From: Paracoccus methylarcula
Lineage (GTDB): Bacteria; Pseudomonadota; Alphaproteobacteria; Rhodobacterales; Rhodobacteraceae
Reading direction: 5' to 3'
Assembly (NCBI RefSeq): GCF_003007735.2
Contig: NZ_PXNQ02000006.1
Location: forward strand, 124,001-188,000
Length of the DNA: 64,000 nucleotides
The translations under genes and the position numbers were made by a program. Under the pieces are notes generated by a model. That model ran no database searches. It was not told the origin of the DNA and worked only from the letters and a program-made list of their open reading frames with translations. Of the stretch, positions 53,633-62,900 are shown one piece after another (the first letter of the stretch is position 1; every line of letters begins with the position of its first letter).

Positions 53633-54105
53633 TTCGTACCTCCATTCGCGATCTGGACCGACTCGATACCGTGCGCCGCGAGTGTTTCCAGCACCGTGGT
53701 CACCTGCTGGACATGCACATCGGAGCCAATCACGATCAGCACGTTCCGCGTTCCCTGCACTGCCAGGGCATCCGCCAGCGACGGCAGGCGATCCAGGGCG
53801 AAGCGCTGGCCCCCGGCGACCAGCCCGTCGGGATGCAATGTCCAGACCGCGGTCGCCGAGGCGTCGGTTGCCAATGCCCGGGTTTCCGTTTCCTCTGTCG
53901 CGGCATCCCCGCCCTCGAGGGCGCCGCTGCGCAGGGTCAACATGGAGTAGGGCACGATATTCGAGGACAGCATGAAGAAGATCAGCAATTGGAACAGCAC
54001 ATCGGCCAATGGGGTCATCGAAAACCGATAGCGTGCCTTTCGTTGCGGCAGCCTCAACCCCGCGACCCGCGCCGGACGGGGGGGCGATGTCGTCGCGGCC
54101 GTCAT
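53629..54105 (-). CDS. ExbD/TolR-like biopolymer transport protein
   Basis: A 158-residue protein with a basic cytoplasmic tail, one helix (SMTPLADVLFQLLIFFMLSSN) keeping the conserved Asp, and a periplasmic ExbD domain (LDRLPSLADALAVQGTRNVLIVIGSDVHVQQVTTVLETLAAHGIESVQIA), which matches the ExbD/TolR fold well. With the ExbB-like protein it should form a proton-driven stator. Its stop lies in the start of the next ExbD gene. Confidence 0.92.
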   Translation of the reverse strand: MTAATTSPPRPARVAGLRLPQRKARYRFSMTPLADVLFQLLIFFMLSSNIVPYSMLTLRSGALEGGDAATEETETRALATDASATAVWTLHPDGLVAGGQRFALDRLPSLADALAVQGTRNVLIVIGSDVHVQQVTTVLETLAAHGIESVQIANGGTK

Positions 54106-54108
54106 GGA

Positions 54109-54744
54109 TCAGGCGCGGGCCGGTTGGGCGATCCGGCCGTGGATCGCAGAGGAAATCACCAGCTCGATCGTTTGACGTTCATCCTCGATGCGGCCTTCGA
54201 GCCATGAGGCGATGAAATAGGCCACCAGGGCGATGGCGAGCCCGGCCGCCGTGGTTGTCAGCGCCGTCCAGATGCCCGATGCCAGCAGGCGGGGATCGGC
54301 TGCCTCCTGGCTCAGGGCCAGATTGCCGAAAGCGTCGATCATGCCGATGACCGTGCCCAACAGCCCGAGCATCGGGGCCATCTGCACCACCGCCTCTAGC
54401 AGCCGCATCCGCGCGCCCATCCGGGCCAGTTCGGCCAGCGCGACCTGCCGGGCCAGTTCCTCGCCATAGCCGGGTTCGGACGGGCGGGCGCGCAGCCCGG
54501 ACATCACCGCTCCGAGGACACGGGCCAGCACGGTCTTGCCCGCTGTTGCCTTGCGCTGCGCCTCGTCGGGGCGGCCGTTCAGCCAGTCGTCGAGGATTTC
54601 CTCGCCGCGTTTATGGCCGCCGACGCCCAATCGCCGGAATTGTATCGTCTTGAAGATCGTGACGGTCAGGGTCAGCACCGACAAGGCCGCCAGGGCCGCG
54701 AAGACGGTTATCGTCGTCATCGGCAGATCGCTCGGAAAGATCAT
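54109..54744 (-). CDS. MotA/TolQ/ExbB-family proton channel protein
   Basis: A 211-residue channel protein. Three helices: TVFAALAALSVLTLTVTIF, QMAPMLGLLGTVIGMIDAFG and IWTALTTTAAGLAIALVAYFIASWLE; GLLGTVIGMI and ALTTTAAGLAIA are the family signature around the proton path. Three bases separate it from exbD. Gene order exbB-exbD-exbD-tonB-like beside a T6SS is unusual for a nutrient uptake system. Confidence 0.93.
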   Translation of the reverse strand: MIFPSDLPMTTITVFAALAALSVLTLTVTIFKTIQFRRLGVGGHKRGEEILDDWLNGRPDEAQRKATAGKTVLARVLGAVMSGLRARPSEPGYGEELARQVALAELARMGARMRLLEAVVQMAPMLGLLGTVIGMIDAFGNLALSQEAADPRLLASGIWTALTTTAAGLAIALVAYFIASWLEGRIEDERQTIELVISSAIHGRIAQPARA

Positions 54745-54763
54745 GACGGTCAGCCTTCAGCGA

Positions 54764-55276
54764 TCAAAGCCCAAAATCGATATCGGTGCGCGATTGCGTC
54801 GCAAGCCCGGTCAGACAGGCATCGCGCAGGTCATCGCCATCTCCGGTGGTGCATGCCGCGACGTCATTGACGATGATTCGCCCGATATCTGTGCAACCAC
54901 GGCCGGGCAGTTCGAACATCGCCACCTTGGTCTTGCCCGAAACCATCGCGCCGAAATCCAGGATCGGCAGCGATTGCACGACACCGGCGGCATCGAAGAT
55001 CGCCACCTGCCAGGCGGCGCGGTCCAGATCCCGATCCAGGCGATTGGTGGTGACAACGGTCAGTTGGCAGCCTCCCGCCTCGGTCGTCGTGGCGCCATTC
55101 AGTTCCAGCGAGATGCTGTCACTAGCGGTTGCCTGCGTGCGGGTATCGGCGGAACTGCCGTTTTCCCCGGTCGGTGCGGGAATCTCCGCCGTGGTGTCGT
55201 CGGTTTGCGAAAATGCGGAAAAGCCGGAAAAAATCAGAAGAACGCTGGAAAACAGCGCAATCGCACCGTGACGCAT
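54764..55276 (-). CDS. Exported protein of unknown function in the ExbB operon
   Basis: A 170-residue protein with a Sec signal (core IALFSSVLLIFSGFSAFS). The mature part has five cysteines (GGCQLTVV, GRGCTDIG, AACTTG, DACLTG), suggesting disulfides in the periplasm. It is 19 bases upstream of exbB and co-transcribed. No family recognised. Confidence 0.75.
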   Translation of the reverse strand: MRHGAIALFSSVLLIFSGFSAFSQTDDTTAEIPAPTGENGSSADTRTQATASDSISLELNGATTTEAGGCQLTVVTTNRLDRDLDRAAWQVAIFDAAGVVQSLPILDFGAMVSGKTKVAMFELPGRGCTDIGRIIVNDVAACTTGDGDDLRDACLTGLATQSRTDIDFGL

Positions 55277-55298
55277 GAATAATCCCTTTCCTTGAGAA

Positions 55299-55742
55299 TC
55301 AGCGATAGACCCCGATCATGGGCAGGTTATGGAATCGATCCTGTGCCATGTTATCCGGAGAATCCATATTCGAATAAGTATCCGGTGTCGTTAATGGATC
55401 ATCCGGACGCGTGAAAGGCATGAAATAATTGGCTTGTGGCATGGAAATGGTTTCATCGACGCTCATCGCAGCGAGCCTTTCAGGCTTGCCGATCATTGCC
55501 GCCCGCTCCGCAGGGGCCATTTCGGGAATCCCGGGCTGGGGCGATCCACTTGCCACATATGCATCCGTCGAAGCGGGAACGGCCTGTTCCCGCGATATGG
55601 CGGGCAGGTTGCGCTCGGTCATGTTGCCATGCCGGGGCGCCGTGCTTTCCGGGGTGGCGGCCAGATAATCAACCGCTTTTGCGAACCCGAACGCGCTGCT
55701 GGCGGCCAGCAAGGTTGCACCTGCGATAAAGATCGGCTTCAT
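55299..55742 (-). CDS. Exported protein of unknown function, first gene of the ExbB operon
   Basis: A 147-residue protein with an N-terminal hydrophobic segment (IFIAGATLLAASSAFGFAKA) acting as signal or anchor; the rest is Pro-, Met- and Asp-rich and probably unstructured (MSVDETISMPQANYFMPFTRPDDPL). The start at 55742 follows GGGAG at 12-16 bases; a longer frame to 55796 lacks support. It diverges from the DUF1036 gene with 71 bases between starts. No family recognised. Confidence 0.7.
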   Translation of the reverse strand: MKPIFIAGATLLAASSAFGFAKAVDYLAATPESTAPRHGNMTERNLPAISREQAVPASTDAYVASGSPQPGIPEMAPAERAAMIGKPERLAAMSVDETISMPQANYFMPFTRPDDPLTTPDTYSNMDSPDNMAQDRFHNLPMIGVYR

Positions 55743-55813
55743 GAGAAGACATACTCCCTTTGTCAAAGCTGTATCATGCCTGTCCCGTTTGCTCAATTGA
55801 TCTGGTCGCCCTG

Positions 55814-56230
55814 ATGAGGCCGCCGTTGCCGATATTCGCCGCGGTTGCCTGCGGGCTATTCGCGCTTCCCGTCGCCGCGCGGGCCGAGATGCGGTTGTGC
55901 AACCAGTCGTATGACGTGCTGAACGTGGCGATCGGTGCGCCGGATGGCGAGGATTTCGTCACGCGCGGCTGGTGGCGGGTTGCGCCCAATCAATGTGCGG
56001 TCCTGCGGCGGGAGCCGCTTCAATCCCGCTATTACTACATCTTTGCAACCGATGTGTTCGGCAAGGAAGTCCTCTCCGGCGCTATTCCGATGTGCGTGGC
56101 GCCGCGCCGCTTTGAGATCACCGGGCAGCGGGATTGCCTGCTGCGCGGTTTTCTGGATGCCCGTTTCATCGAGGTCGATACCGAGGAACGCAGCAACTGG
56201 ACCGTGTTCGTCTCGCCACGGCCGACATGA
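55814..56230 (+). CDS. DUF1036-family exported protein
   Basis: A 138-residue protein with a Sec signal (PIFAAVACGLFALPVAARA-E). The mature part LCNQSYDVLNVAIGAPDGEDFVTRGWWRVAPNQCAVL is the DUF1036 pattern (LCN, VAIG, GWW, PxxC) and a pair of later cysteines (PMCVA, RDCLLRG) completes it. Function unknown in the family. First gene of the rightward divergent unit with the peptidoglycan-binding and LytM-SLT genes. Confidence 0.85.
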   Translation: MRPPLPIFAAVACGLFALPVAARAEMRLCNQSYDVLNVAIGAPDGEDFVTRGWWRVAPNQCAVLRREPLQSRYYYIFATDVFGKEVLSGAIPMCVAPRRFEITGQRDCLLRGFLDARFIEVDTEERSNWTVFVSPRPT

Positions 56231-56309
56231 GGCTTGGATGCGGGGGCGCTGGCTGGTAGTTGTGGAAACGAATGTAAAGAGTCGACGCGATGGCAGACGA
56301 GGGCGCCTC

Positions 56310-57584
56310 ATGCGGCTGATCCGCACAGGAATTCTGGCGATGCTTGCGCTTTCCGCGGCAGGCGGGCAGGCGGTTGCGCAGTCCGATGCATCCGTGCTGG
56401 TCCTGGGATCTTCTCTGCCGGATTCCCTTGCGCCGCTGGCCGGGAAGGCCGTTTCCGTCCCGGCAGACGGGCTTGCCGAAGAACTGGCCAAGGGGCGCGC
56501 GGAACTGGTCTATGTCGGATCGCCTCTGGCCACCGGGGATGCGGATGAGAACCCGGCACTCTCCACGCTGTTCGCCGAACTGCCCTCGGATCACGCAATG
56601 ATCGTGGTGGTGAATAGCTGCGAATGGGAGGAGCAACCACCCGATCTCGCCGGGTTGACGGCGTCACGCGCCGATCCGAGCGGGGTGACGCTTGCCATTC
56701 CGCGCGAGGCCGACGGATGCGATGCCGAGGCGCTGGCCAAGGCGTTCGTGAAAGCCGCCACGCAGAGCGGAGCGGAGCGGCGGGCTGCGTTGCAGGATGG
56801 CGGTTATCAACTGGACGAGTCCGGGCAAGAGGCCGCGCCACCGATGGGTGGGCTGGTGATCTCGGCCCTGCCTGCCGAGGCGATGAACCCTACCGGCACC
56901 CCGGAGGTCATCCTTGCCAGCAGCGATCCGACCGCATCGCGGAGCATGGTTGCCAGCGCTCCTGTCGCGAATGCGTCGTCCCCTGCCGCCGAGCCCATTG
57001 CTACGCGCAGACCCGGCGGCCCGGAGCCGTCGATCATCGTGGGCGATCTGGCCGTGCTGGTCGCCGCGGATGCGCGTGGGCCGTTGGGATTGCCCCATCA
57101 GGCCCGCGAGGCGTTGCGGCAACGCGACCCGGCGATGTTCAACAGGCTCTTGTCCCGGGGGGCCTTCGATCCCGATGGGGCGCAGGTGGTCGCCGCCATC
57201 CAGACGGAACTCGCCCGGATGAATTGCTACAAGGGCGGCATCGACGGAGATTGGGGAGCGGGTTCCGCCTCTGCCCTGCGCCGATATTTCGAGGCCCGGG
57301 GGGCTGGGCAGGCGGCGCCCTCGCCCGAGATCGGCTTGTATCGCGCCATGATCCGCGACGAGGCGGTGCAATGTCCCGATATCCAGCCGGTTGCCCGGGC
57401 CGCGCCGAGCAGAAGCAGCACCCGCTCGGCACCGACGCGGGCCGCGTCGGGCGGGCGTTCGACGGCCCCCGCCCAATCCCGTCCATCCGGTCAGGGCGGC
57501 GGTGGTGGGTCGCAGGCCAGCGGTTCTTCCGGCCGGACGATCAGCACCAATCCGGCTATGTTGGGGACAGGTGCGTTCCGGTGA
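56310..57584 (+). CDS. Exported protein with C-terminal peptidoglycan-binding-like domain
   Basis: A 424-residue protein with a Sec signal (LIRTGILAMLALSAAGG, cleavage near AVAQ-S). Residues 27-140 form an alpha/beta domain of no recognised family. After a linker, VVAAIQTELARMNCYKGGIDGDWGAGSASALRRYFEARG (about 294-332) has the PG-binding-1 pattern (IQ, L, G, DG, G, ALR) where cell-wall proteins hold peptidoglycan. The tail is Ser/Gly/Pro-rich. The start at 56310 is the first in the signal peptide context; an open frame runs back to 55935. The next gene begins 4 bases after the stop. Confidence 0.75.
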   Translation: MRLIRTGILAMLALSAAGGQAVAQSDASVLVLGSSLPDSLAPLAGKAVSVPADGLAEELAKGRAELVYVGSPLATGDADENPALSTLFAELPSDHAMIVVVNSCEWEEQPPDLAGLTASRADPSGVTLAIPREADGCDAEALAKAFVKAATQSGAERRAALQDGGYQLDESGQEAAPPMGGLVISALPAEAMNPTGTPEVILASSDPTASRSMVASAPVANASSPAAEPIATRRPGGPEPSIIVGDLAVLVAADARGPLGLPHQAREALRQRDPAMFNRLLSRGAFDPDGAQVVAAIQTELARMNCYKGGIDGDWGAGSASALRRYFEARGAGQAAPSPEIGLYRAMIRDEAVQCPDIQPVARAAPSRSSTRSAPTRAASGGRSTAPAQSRPSGQGGGGGSQASGSSGRTISTNPAMLGTGAFR

Positions 57585-57588
57585 ACCG

Positions 57589-59787
57589 ATGATTGGGGTG
57601 GACCCGCGTTTTCGGAATATGGGCAAGGCCGCACGCCGCCGCCGCCGCCGGATTCGCGTGATCCGGTGGGTGGTAGCCGTTTCAGTCATGTCCGTGATCG
57701 GTGTTCTGGGATTTCGCCATTTCAAGCCAGATTTCGGCGCGTTGCTGAGGCTGGGGGATCAGGGGCAGACATTGGTGCAGGTCGAGTCGGAATTCGATAT
57801 CGCGCCGGTCGTCCGCACCGACACCTTTACCGATATTCCCGGCGATCCGCTGATCATCCCCAGCCCTGATGACGGCCAGTCCCCGGATATCCGCGAAGAG
57901 CCGGTGCCGGCGGCGCTCGCCTCGGCCCGGCGGGTTCCGGCGGCATCCACCTCGATTGCCGTGCTGGAAAGCGAATTGCTGCCCCGCAACCGCCAGCTTG
58001 TCGCGGCATTGCCTTCCTCGCGCGAGGAATTCGCGCTGTTCCAGGCCGAACGGAGCCGCGCAAGGCTGATGAATGCCAGCCTGTCCGACACGGAGCCGGC
58101 TGCCGCCATGGTGCCCGCCGATCAGCGGGCAACATCCAGCATCGCCTTCTTGCGCGATGCGGACCAGCGCAGCAGCCTGTGGCGCGAGATCGTGGTCGAG
58201 GCGACGCGCCCGGTCCCGATCGACGATCTGCTTGCGCGGAACGGGTTCGGCGATGCGAATGCCGCATATCTTGGCGAGCGTATTCGCAATCAGCTCTCGC
58301 TGGATGAGACATTGCCCAAGGGTTCGCTCATGGCTTTGCGTTATCGCCTGCGCGGTGATGAGCGTCAGGTGATCCAGGTGACGCTCTACGGGACCGAAGG
58401 TTTCATCGGGTCCCTGGCGCTGTCGCAGGCCGGGCAATTGGTGCCCTCCGCCGATGCCTGGGCGGATCAGTCGCTGCTGGATCAGGTGATGTCCCGGGAA
58501 GACGAGCCGGGAACAGCCGGTCAGCAGAGACTGCTGGACCTGATCTATTCCGCGGCGCTCAGGAATGATGTGCCGTCCCAGGTCACCGGCGAGGCCCTGG
58601 CAATGATGGCGAAGGTCCATGATCTCGACAGCTATGCAGACGATTCCGATCGGCTGAGCCTGATATATGCGCCGGGGCGCGGGGCGGGCGATCCCGGCTC
58701 GATCCTGTTCATCGGTGTCAGCGGCCCGGCTGGCGAACGGGCATGCTACGTGGTTCCCGGGGAAGAAAGCGGCTTCGAATGCTACGCGCCCGGTTCTCGC
58801 GTGCAGCAGAGAGACGGTGGGGCGCAGATGATTCCGCCGGTTTCGGGTGTGCTCTCGCAACGGTTTGTCCCGGCCTCCGGCGATGAAACCGACCGGGGAT
58901 ATGTGATCTGGTCGGCCCCCGAGGGCAGCACCGTCGTCGCGGCGGGAGATGGCAGGGTCACGCTGGCATCGGTTGATGACAGGGATGGCGTGCAGGTCGA
59001 AATCACGCATACGGACGGGATGATCAGTCGCTATGGCGGTCTGGCCTCGTTGTCGGGCGCCGTCGCGCAGGGAGGAGAGATCACCCGGGGAACCCCGGTC
59101 GGGGTAATCGGCGGCTCTATCGAGGGGCGGCAGGATACCGGCCTGGTCTTCCGGCTGATCAAGGATGGCAGCCCGGTCGATCCGATGCCCTATCTGAGCA
59201 GCGCCGGTCAGGTGCGCGCCTCCGATGCCATCGAGGCGTTGATCGGGCAGATCATTCAGGTGGAAAGCGCGGGAAATGCCCGTGCGCAAAATCCGCGCTC
59301 GACGGCAACCGGATTGGGGCAATTCATCGAATCGACATGGCTCCGGATGATGCGCAGCTATCGCCCCGACCTGGTTTCGAGCCTGTCGCGCTCGGAATTG
59401 CTGAACCTGCGTTTCGATCCCGACATGTCGCGCGAGATGGTCCGGCACCTCGCGCAGGAGAACGAGGCATATCTCCGGGCCCGCGGCCATTCGATCTCGG
59501 CCGGGCGCTTGTACCTGGCGCATTTTCTTGGTCCGGCGGGCGCCGATCAGGCCTTGCGCGCGGATCCGTCACGCTCGGTCGGCAGCGTGATGGGCGCCGG
59601 AGTGGTTTCTGCCAACCCGTTCCTGCGCGGCTACAGTATAGGCGATCTGCGCAACTGGGCTGATCGCAAGATGTCCGGCCACTCCGGTACCGAGCTTGCC
59701 GTTACGTCACCGGAACCGCCCCTGTCGCCCGAACTGCGTGCCTATGTATCTGAGATTGACCGGCTTCGCGGGCACGAAAGTGGTTGA
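57589..59787 (+). CDS. Membrane-anchored degenerate LytM (M23) plus SLT transglycosylase
   Basis: A 732-residue protein. A highly basic start (ARRRRRRIRVIRW) leads into one helix (VVAVSVMSVIGVLGF), so the body is periplasmic. A LytM/M23 fold spans roughly residues 430-530 (IWSAPEGSTVVAAGDGRVTLAS, GTPVGVIGGS) but the zinc ligands are gone: the usual HxGxD region reads RGYVIWSAP and the HxH strand reads GLVFRL. It is thus like the inactive activators EnvC/NlpD. A C-terminal lysozyme-like SLT domain follows with likely catalytic Glu559 in IIQVESAGN and ATGLGQFIESTW. It would cut glycan strands, perhaps to let the envelope complex through. Confidence 0.85.
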   Translation: MIGVDPRFRNMGKAARRRRRRIRVIRWVVAVSVMSVIGVLGFRHFKPDFGALLRLGDQGQTLVQVESEFDIAPVVRTDTFTDIPGDPLIIPSPDDGQSPDIREEPVPAALASARRVPAASTSIAVLESELLPRNRQLVAALPSSREEFALFQAERSRARLMNASLSDTEPAAAMVPADQRATSSIAFLRDADQRSSLWREIVVEATRPVPIDDLLARNGFGDANAAYLGERIRNQLSLDETLPKGSLMALRYRLRGDERQVIQVTLYGTEGFIGSLALSQAGQLVPSADAWADQSLLDQVMSREDEPGTAGQQRLLDLIYSAALRNDVPSQVTGEALAMMAKVHDLDSYADDSDRLSLIYAPGRGAGDPGSILFIGVSGPAGERACYVVPGEESGFECYAPGSRVQQRDGGAQMIPPVSGVLSQRFVPASGDETDRGYVIWSAPEGSTVVAAGDGRVTLASVDDRDGVQVEITHTDGMISRYGGLASLSGAVAQGGEITRGTPVGVIGGSIEGRQDTGLVFRLIKDGSPVDPMPYLSSAGQVRASDAIEALIGQIIQVESAGNARAQNPRSTATGLGQFIESTWLRMMRSYRPDLVSSLSRSELLNLRFDPDMSREMVRHLAQENEAYLRARGHSISAGRLYLAHFLGPAGADQALRADPSRSVGSVMGAGVVSANPFLRGYSIGDLRNWADRKMSGHSGTELAVTSPEPPLSPELRAYVSEIDRLRGHESG

Positions 59788-59910
59788 TACCGGGCCACAC
59801 TGCCCGAGAAATGGATAAACTGCTCTTGTTATGCGGCTGTCTGGCGCGGTATTCATTGAGAATTAATACTTTGACATCCGTGCCGCGTGATTATGAGAGT
59901 CGATTTGAAG

Positions 59911-62900
59911 ATGTATAGCCGTCCATTCAACCTTCGCCGTCCGATCCTCCGCTCTCGCCTGCTGCTTTCGACCGCATTGATCGGGATTGGAACGCTTGTC
60001 GCCCCGGCGATCGGGCAGGGTCAGGATTATTACCTGGATAACACCCAGGGAGAGGGCCAAACCGGCTGGTTTCCCGTGACGGGTTCATGGTCACCGGCCG
60101 ACAAGATCTGGTTTAAGGATGGGAACGGAGTGGCCCGGGAATGGAAGAACGGTGTCACGGCCGTGCTGACGAAAGGGGCCAATAGCGCGGGGGTGATTCT
60201 CACCTATACCGGAGACGAGTCCATCGTTCCGGAGGAAATCCGCCTCGATTCAGGATCTTATACGCTCGCCGGAGGGGTGATCGGGGAGCATGACAAGACG
60301 GTGAGGCTGAACAATCAGGCCGGGCCGGGGGAATCGCTCACTGTCAGTGCTGCCTTGGCTGGTAGTATCATAATAGGAGATGGTGAACCCGAGGATAGCG
60401 AGCAATGGGTGCATTATACCGGCAACTCGCAATCCTCTGGCGATACCCGGATGATGGACGACCTTACCGTCGAAACTGGCGCTCGGTTCAGCAGCACCGG
60501 CACCACGACCGGCGAGTTGAAGAATTTCGGCAGAACGGATCTCGATGGCAGTCATATCGGCGATGTGACGAATCTCGATGGGGCCGAGCTGTCAGGAAGC
60601 GGGACCATCAAGGGCGCATTGGAAAATGATTCCGGAATCATCCATCTCAGTAATGAGACGCTTTCTGTCACCAATGGCGTCCAGAATTCGATCCATGTCG
60701 AGCCTGAAACACCGGAAGAAGAGATCGAGACGATTCCCTCGGCGACATTGAATGGCTACGGAAGGATAGCTGGCACCGTCACCAATCACCTGAAGGGAGA
60801 GATAGAGACCGGTTCCGCGCTAGACGATATCAATGGTGTGCTGGGGACGGGATATCTTGCCAACCACGGCACGATAACGATCAATAACCAGGACACGCTC
60901 GACAGCCCCGATGTCGGGAATTTCGGAGACCTGTATGTAAAGGGGACCGGCGTGATCACCGGAAACCTGACGCAGGAGGACGGATCCACGCTCAACCTCG
61001 ACACGGATGGCGTGTTGGTTGTGGGAAGCTTCACGAACAATTTCTTTGATGAGCCAAAGCCAGGTCACGAAATTTTCGAAAAGCCCACAGTCATCATCGA
61101 TGATGGCAAGACCCTGCGCACCTCGGCCCCCACGGCGGGCACGAATGGGAATATCGTGAACAATGGTGTGATGGTGGTGGAGAATGGAACGCTGGAAGCT
61201 ACTGGCCAGATCCTGAATAATCCGGGGGCAGGCTTGCTGCTGAACGACGCCACGATCATCGGGAATCTGGTGAATAATGGTGGTCCGGATGAAGAAATGG
61301 GTACGATCCGGGTCAAGGGAAATACGGAGACCGACATAACCGGCAGGTTGACAAATGACGGGCTGATCAATCTCACCACCAACCAGTCGCATTCGACTTT
61401 GCGCGTCATTAATCCGGACCCCGCCAATCCTGATGATGGAGGCGGGGTGTTTCTGAACAACGGCAAGATAGATGTCCGGGTGACCCATAGTAGTACGCTG
61501 ACGATCGAGGCGAAGACCATCCGTCTTGGAAAAGAATCGGATATCGATGTCGGGGCCGTGGTTCTGGACGGGGTCGTGACAAATTCCGGGGATCTGACAT
61601 ATCTTTACCCGTCAGCCGGAGCAAAATTGTTCGGCATGCTGACAAATACCGAATCCGGCATATTGGAATTCCGAACCGAGGTTGTTGGGGGCAACCAGAA
61701 CATCGTCAACCGGGGCAGAATGACGGTAGAGGCGACGGATGACGGATCGCGCGCCACGCTCGAGGATCTCGGTACGTTGGACAACTGGGACAGCCTGACC
61801 GTTTCCGCGCTCGAGGGCAAGATCGGCATGCTATCGGCGACCATTGTCAACAATTACGGTGACATGACGCTGGCCGGCGGCTCGATCACGGCATTGGATA
61901 GTTTTATCAACACTCCTGACGGGCAGATATGGCTGGACGGCGGCTTGATCACTGCCGGTCTGCAGAACGCCGGAACGCTGCAAGGGGCGGGCACGATCGA
62001 CGGGGATTTGATAAATACCGGGTCGCTGCTGGATTTGTCCGGCGAGATCACCGGCAGGCTGACGTATCAGGGCGGAACCATCGATATCGATGAGTCCCTG
62101 TCGGCCGGAAGCCTGACGAATAACGACAAGATACTGATCGAGGTTGGGGATACGCTTTCCCTGACCTCGATGGAGGATTCCGAAAACAATGACAGGATTA
62201 CCGTTTCGGGCGCGCTTTCAGCGGACGGGGATATCAACAACAACACCGGTGCGGTCCTGATCCTGTCGGATGGAACGATTGACGGCGATGTGGTGAATGC
62301 GGGCAGGATACGCGGATCGGGAACAATTACCGGTGCCGTGACGATCACCGCGGGCGATCCGCAAGCCGATCCGGCGGTGCCGCGGGGTCAATTGATCGTC
62401 GGGGAAGCGGATACGATGACGATCGCGGGCGACATCAAGAATTCGGGCTTGATTGTTGTTTCAGGCGCGCTTTCGACAGAGAGGAACCTCGATAACGAGG
62501 ATGGCGGAGTGGTGCGGCTGAATGGCGGTACGATCACCGGAGCTGTCAGGAACAATGACGGCGGGCTGGTCGATATCCGGTCGAGTTCAACCATCTCCGG
62601 CAGCCTGACCAATAACGGCACGATCAAGTTGAGCGGTGTGGGAGTCGGTGCGACGCTGGATATCGACGGCAATTTCACCAACGCATCGGATATCAATGTC
62701 GGCGATGAAAGTAGTTTCCTGACCATCATCGCAGATGAGATCGCTTTGAACAAAGGCTCCACTATCGATGTGGATCGGGTCGAGCTGATCGGAACGGTGT
62801 TGAACAGCGTCAATCTGAATTACAGTGAAGACGGAGCGATATCTGGTGATCTGATCAATAACGCCGCCGGTCAGATAACGATTTCCGCCGATGTCGATGG

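Noticed and set aside
52204..54744. ExbB/ExbD pair as ZorA/ZorB of a Zorya anti-phage system
   Set aside because: The ExbB-like protein is short (211 residues) without the long cytoplasmic tail of ZorA, and no ZorC/ZorD or nuclease/helicase genes are nearby.
54109..54744. ExbB-like gene as flagellar motA, given the flagellar genes at 37188
   Set aside because: Size, three-helix layout and two following ExbD genes fit ExbB/TolQ; MotB peptidoglycan-binding partner is absent.
57682..59523. 613-codon leftward frame over the LytM-SLT gene
   Set aside because: Antisense to a gene with signal anchor and catalytic motifs; no support of its own.
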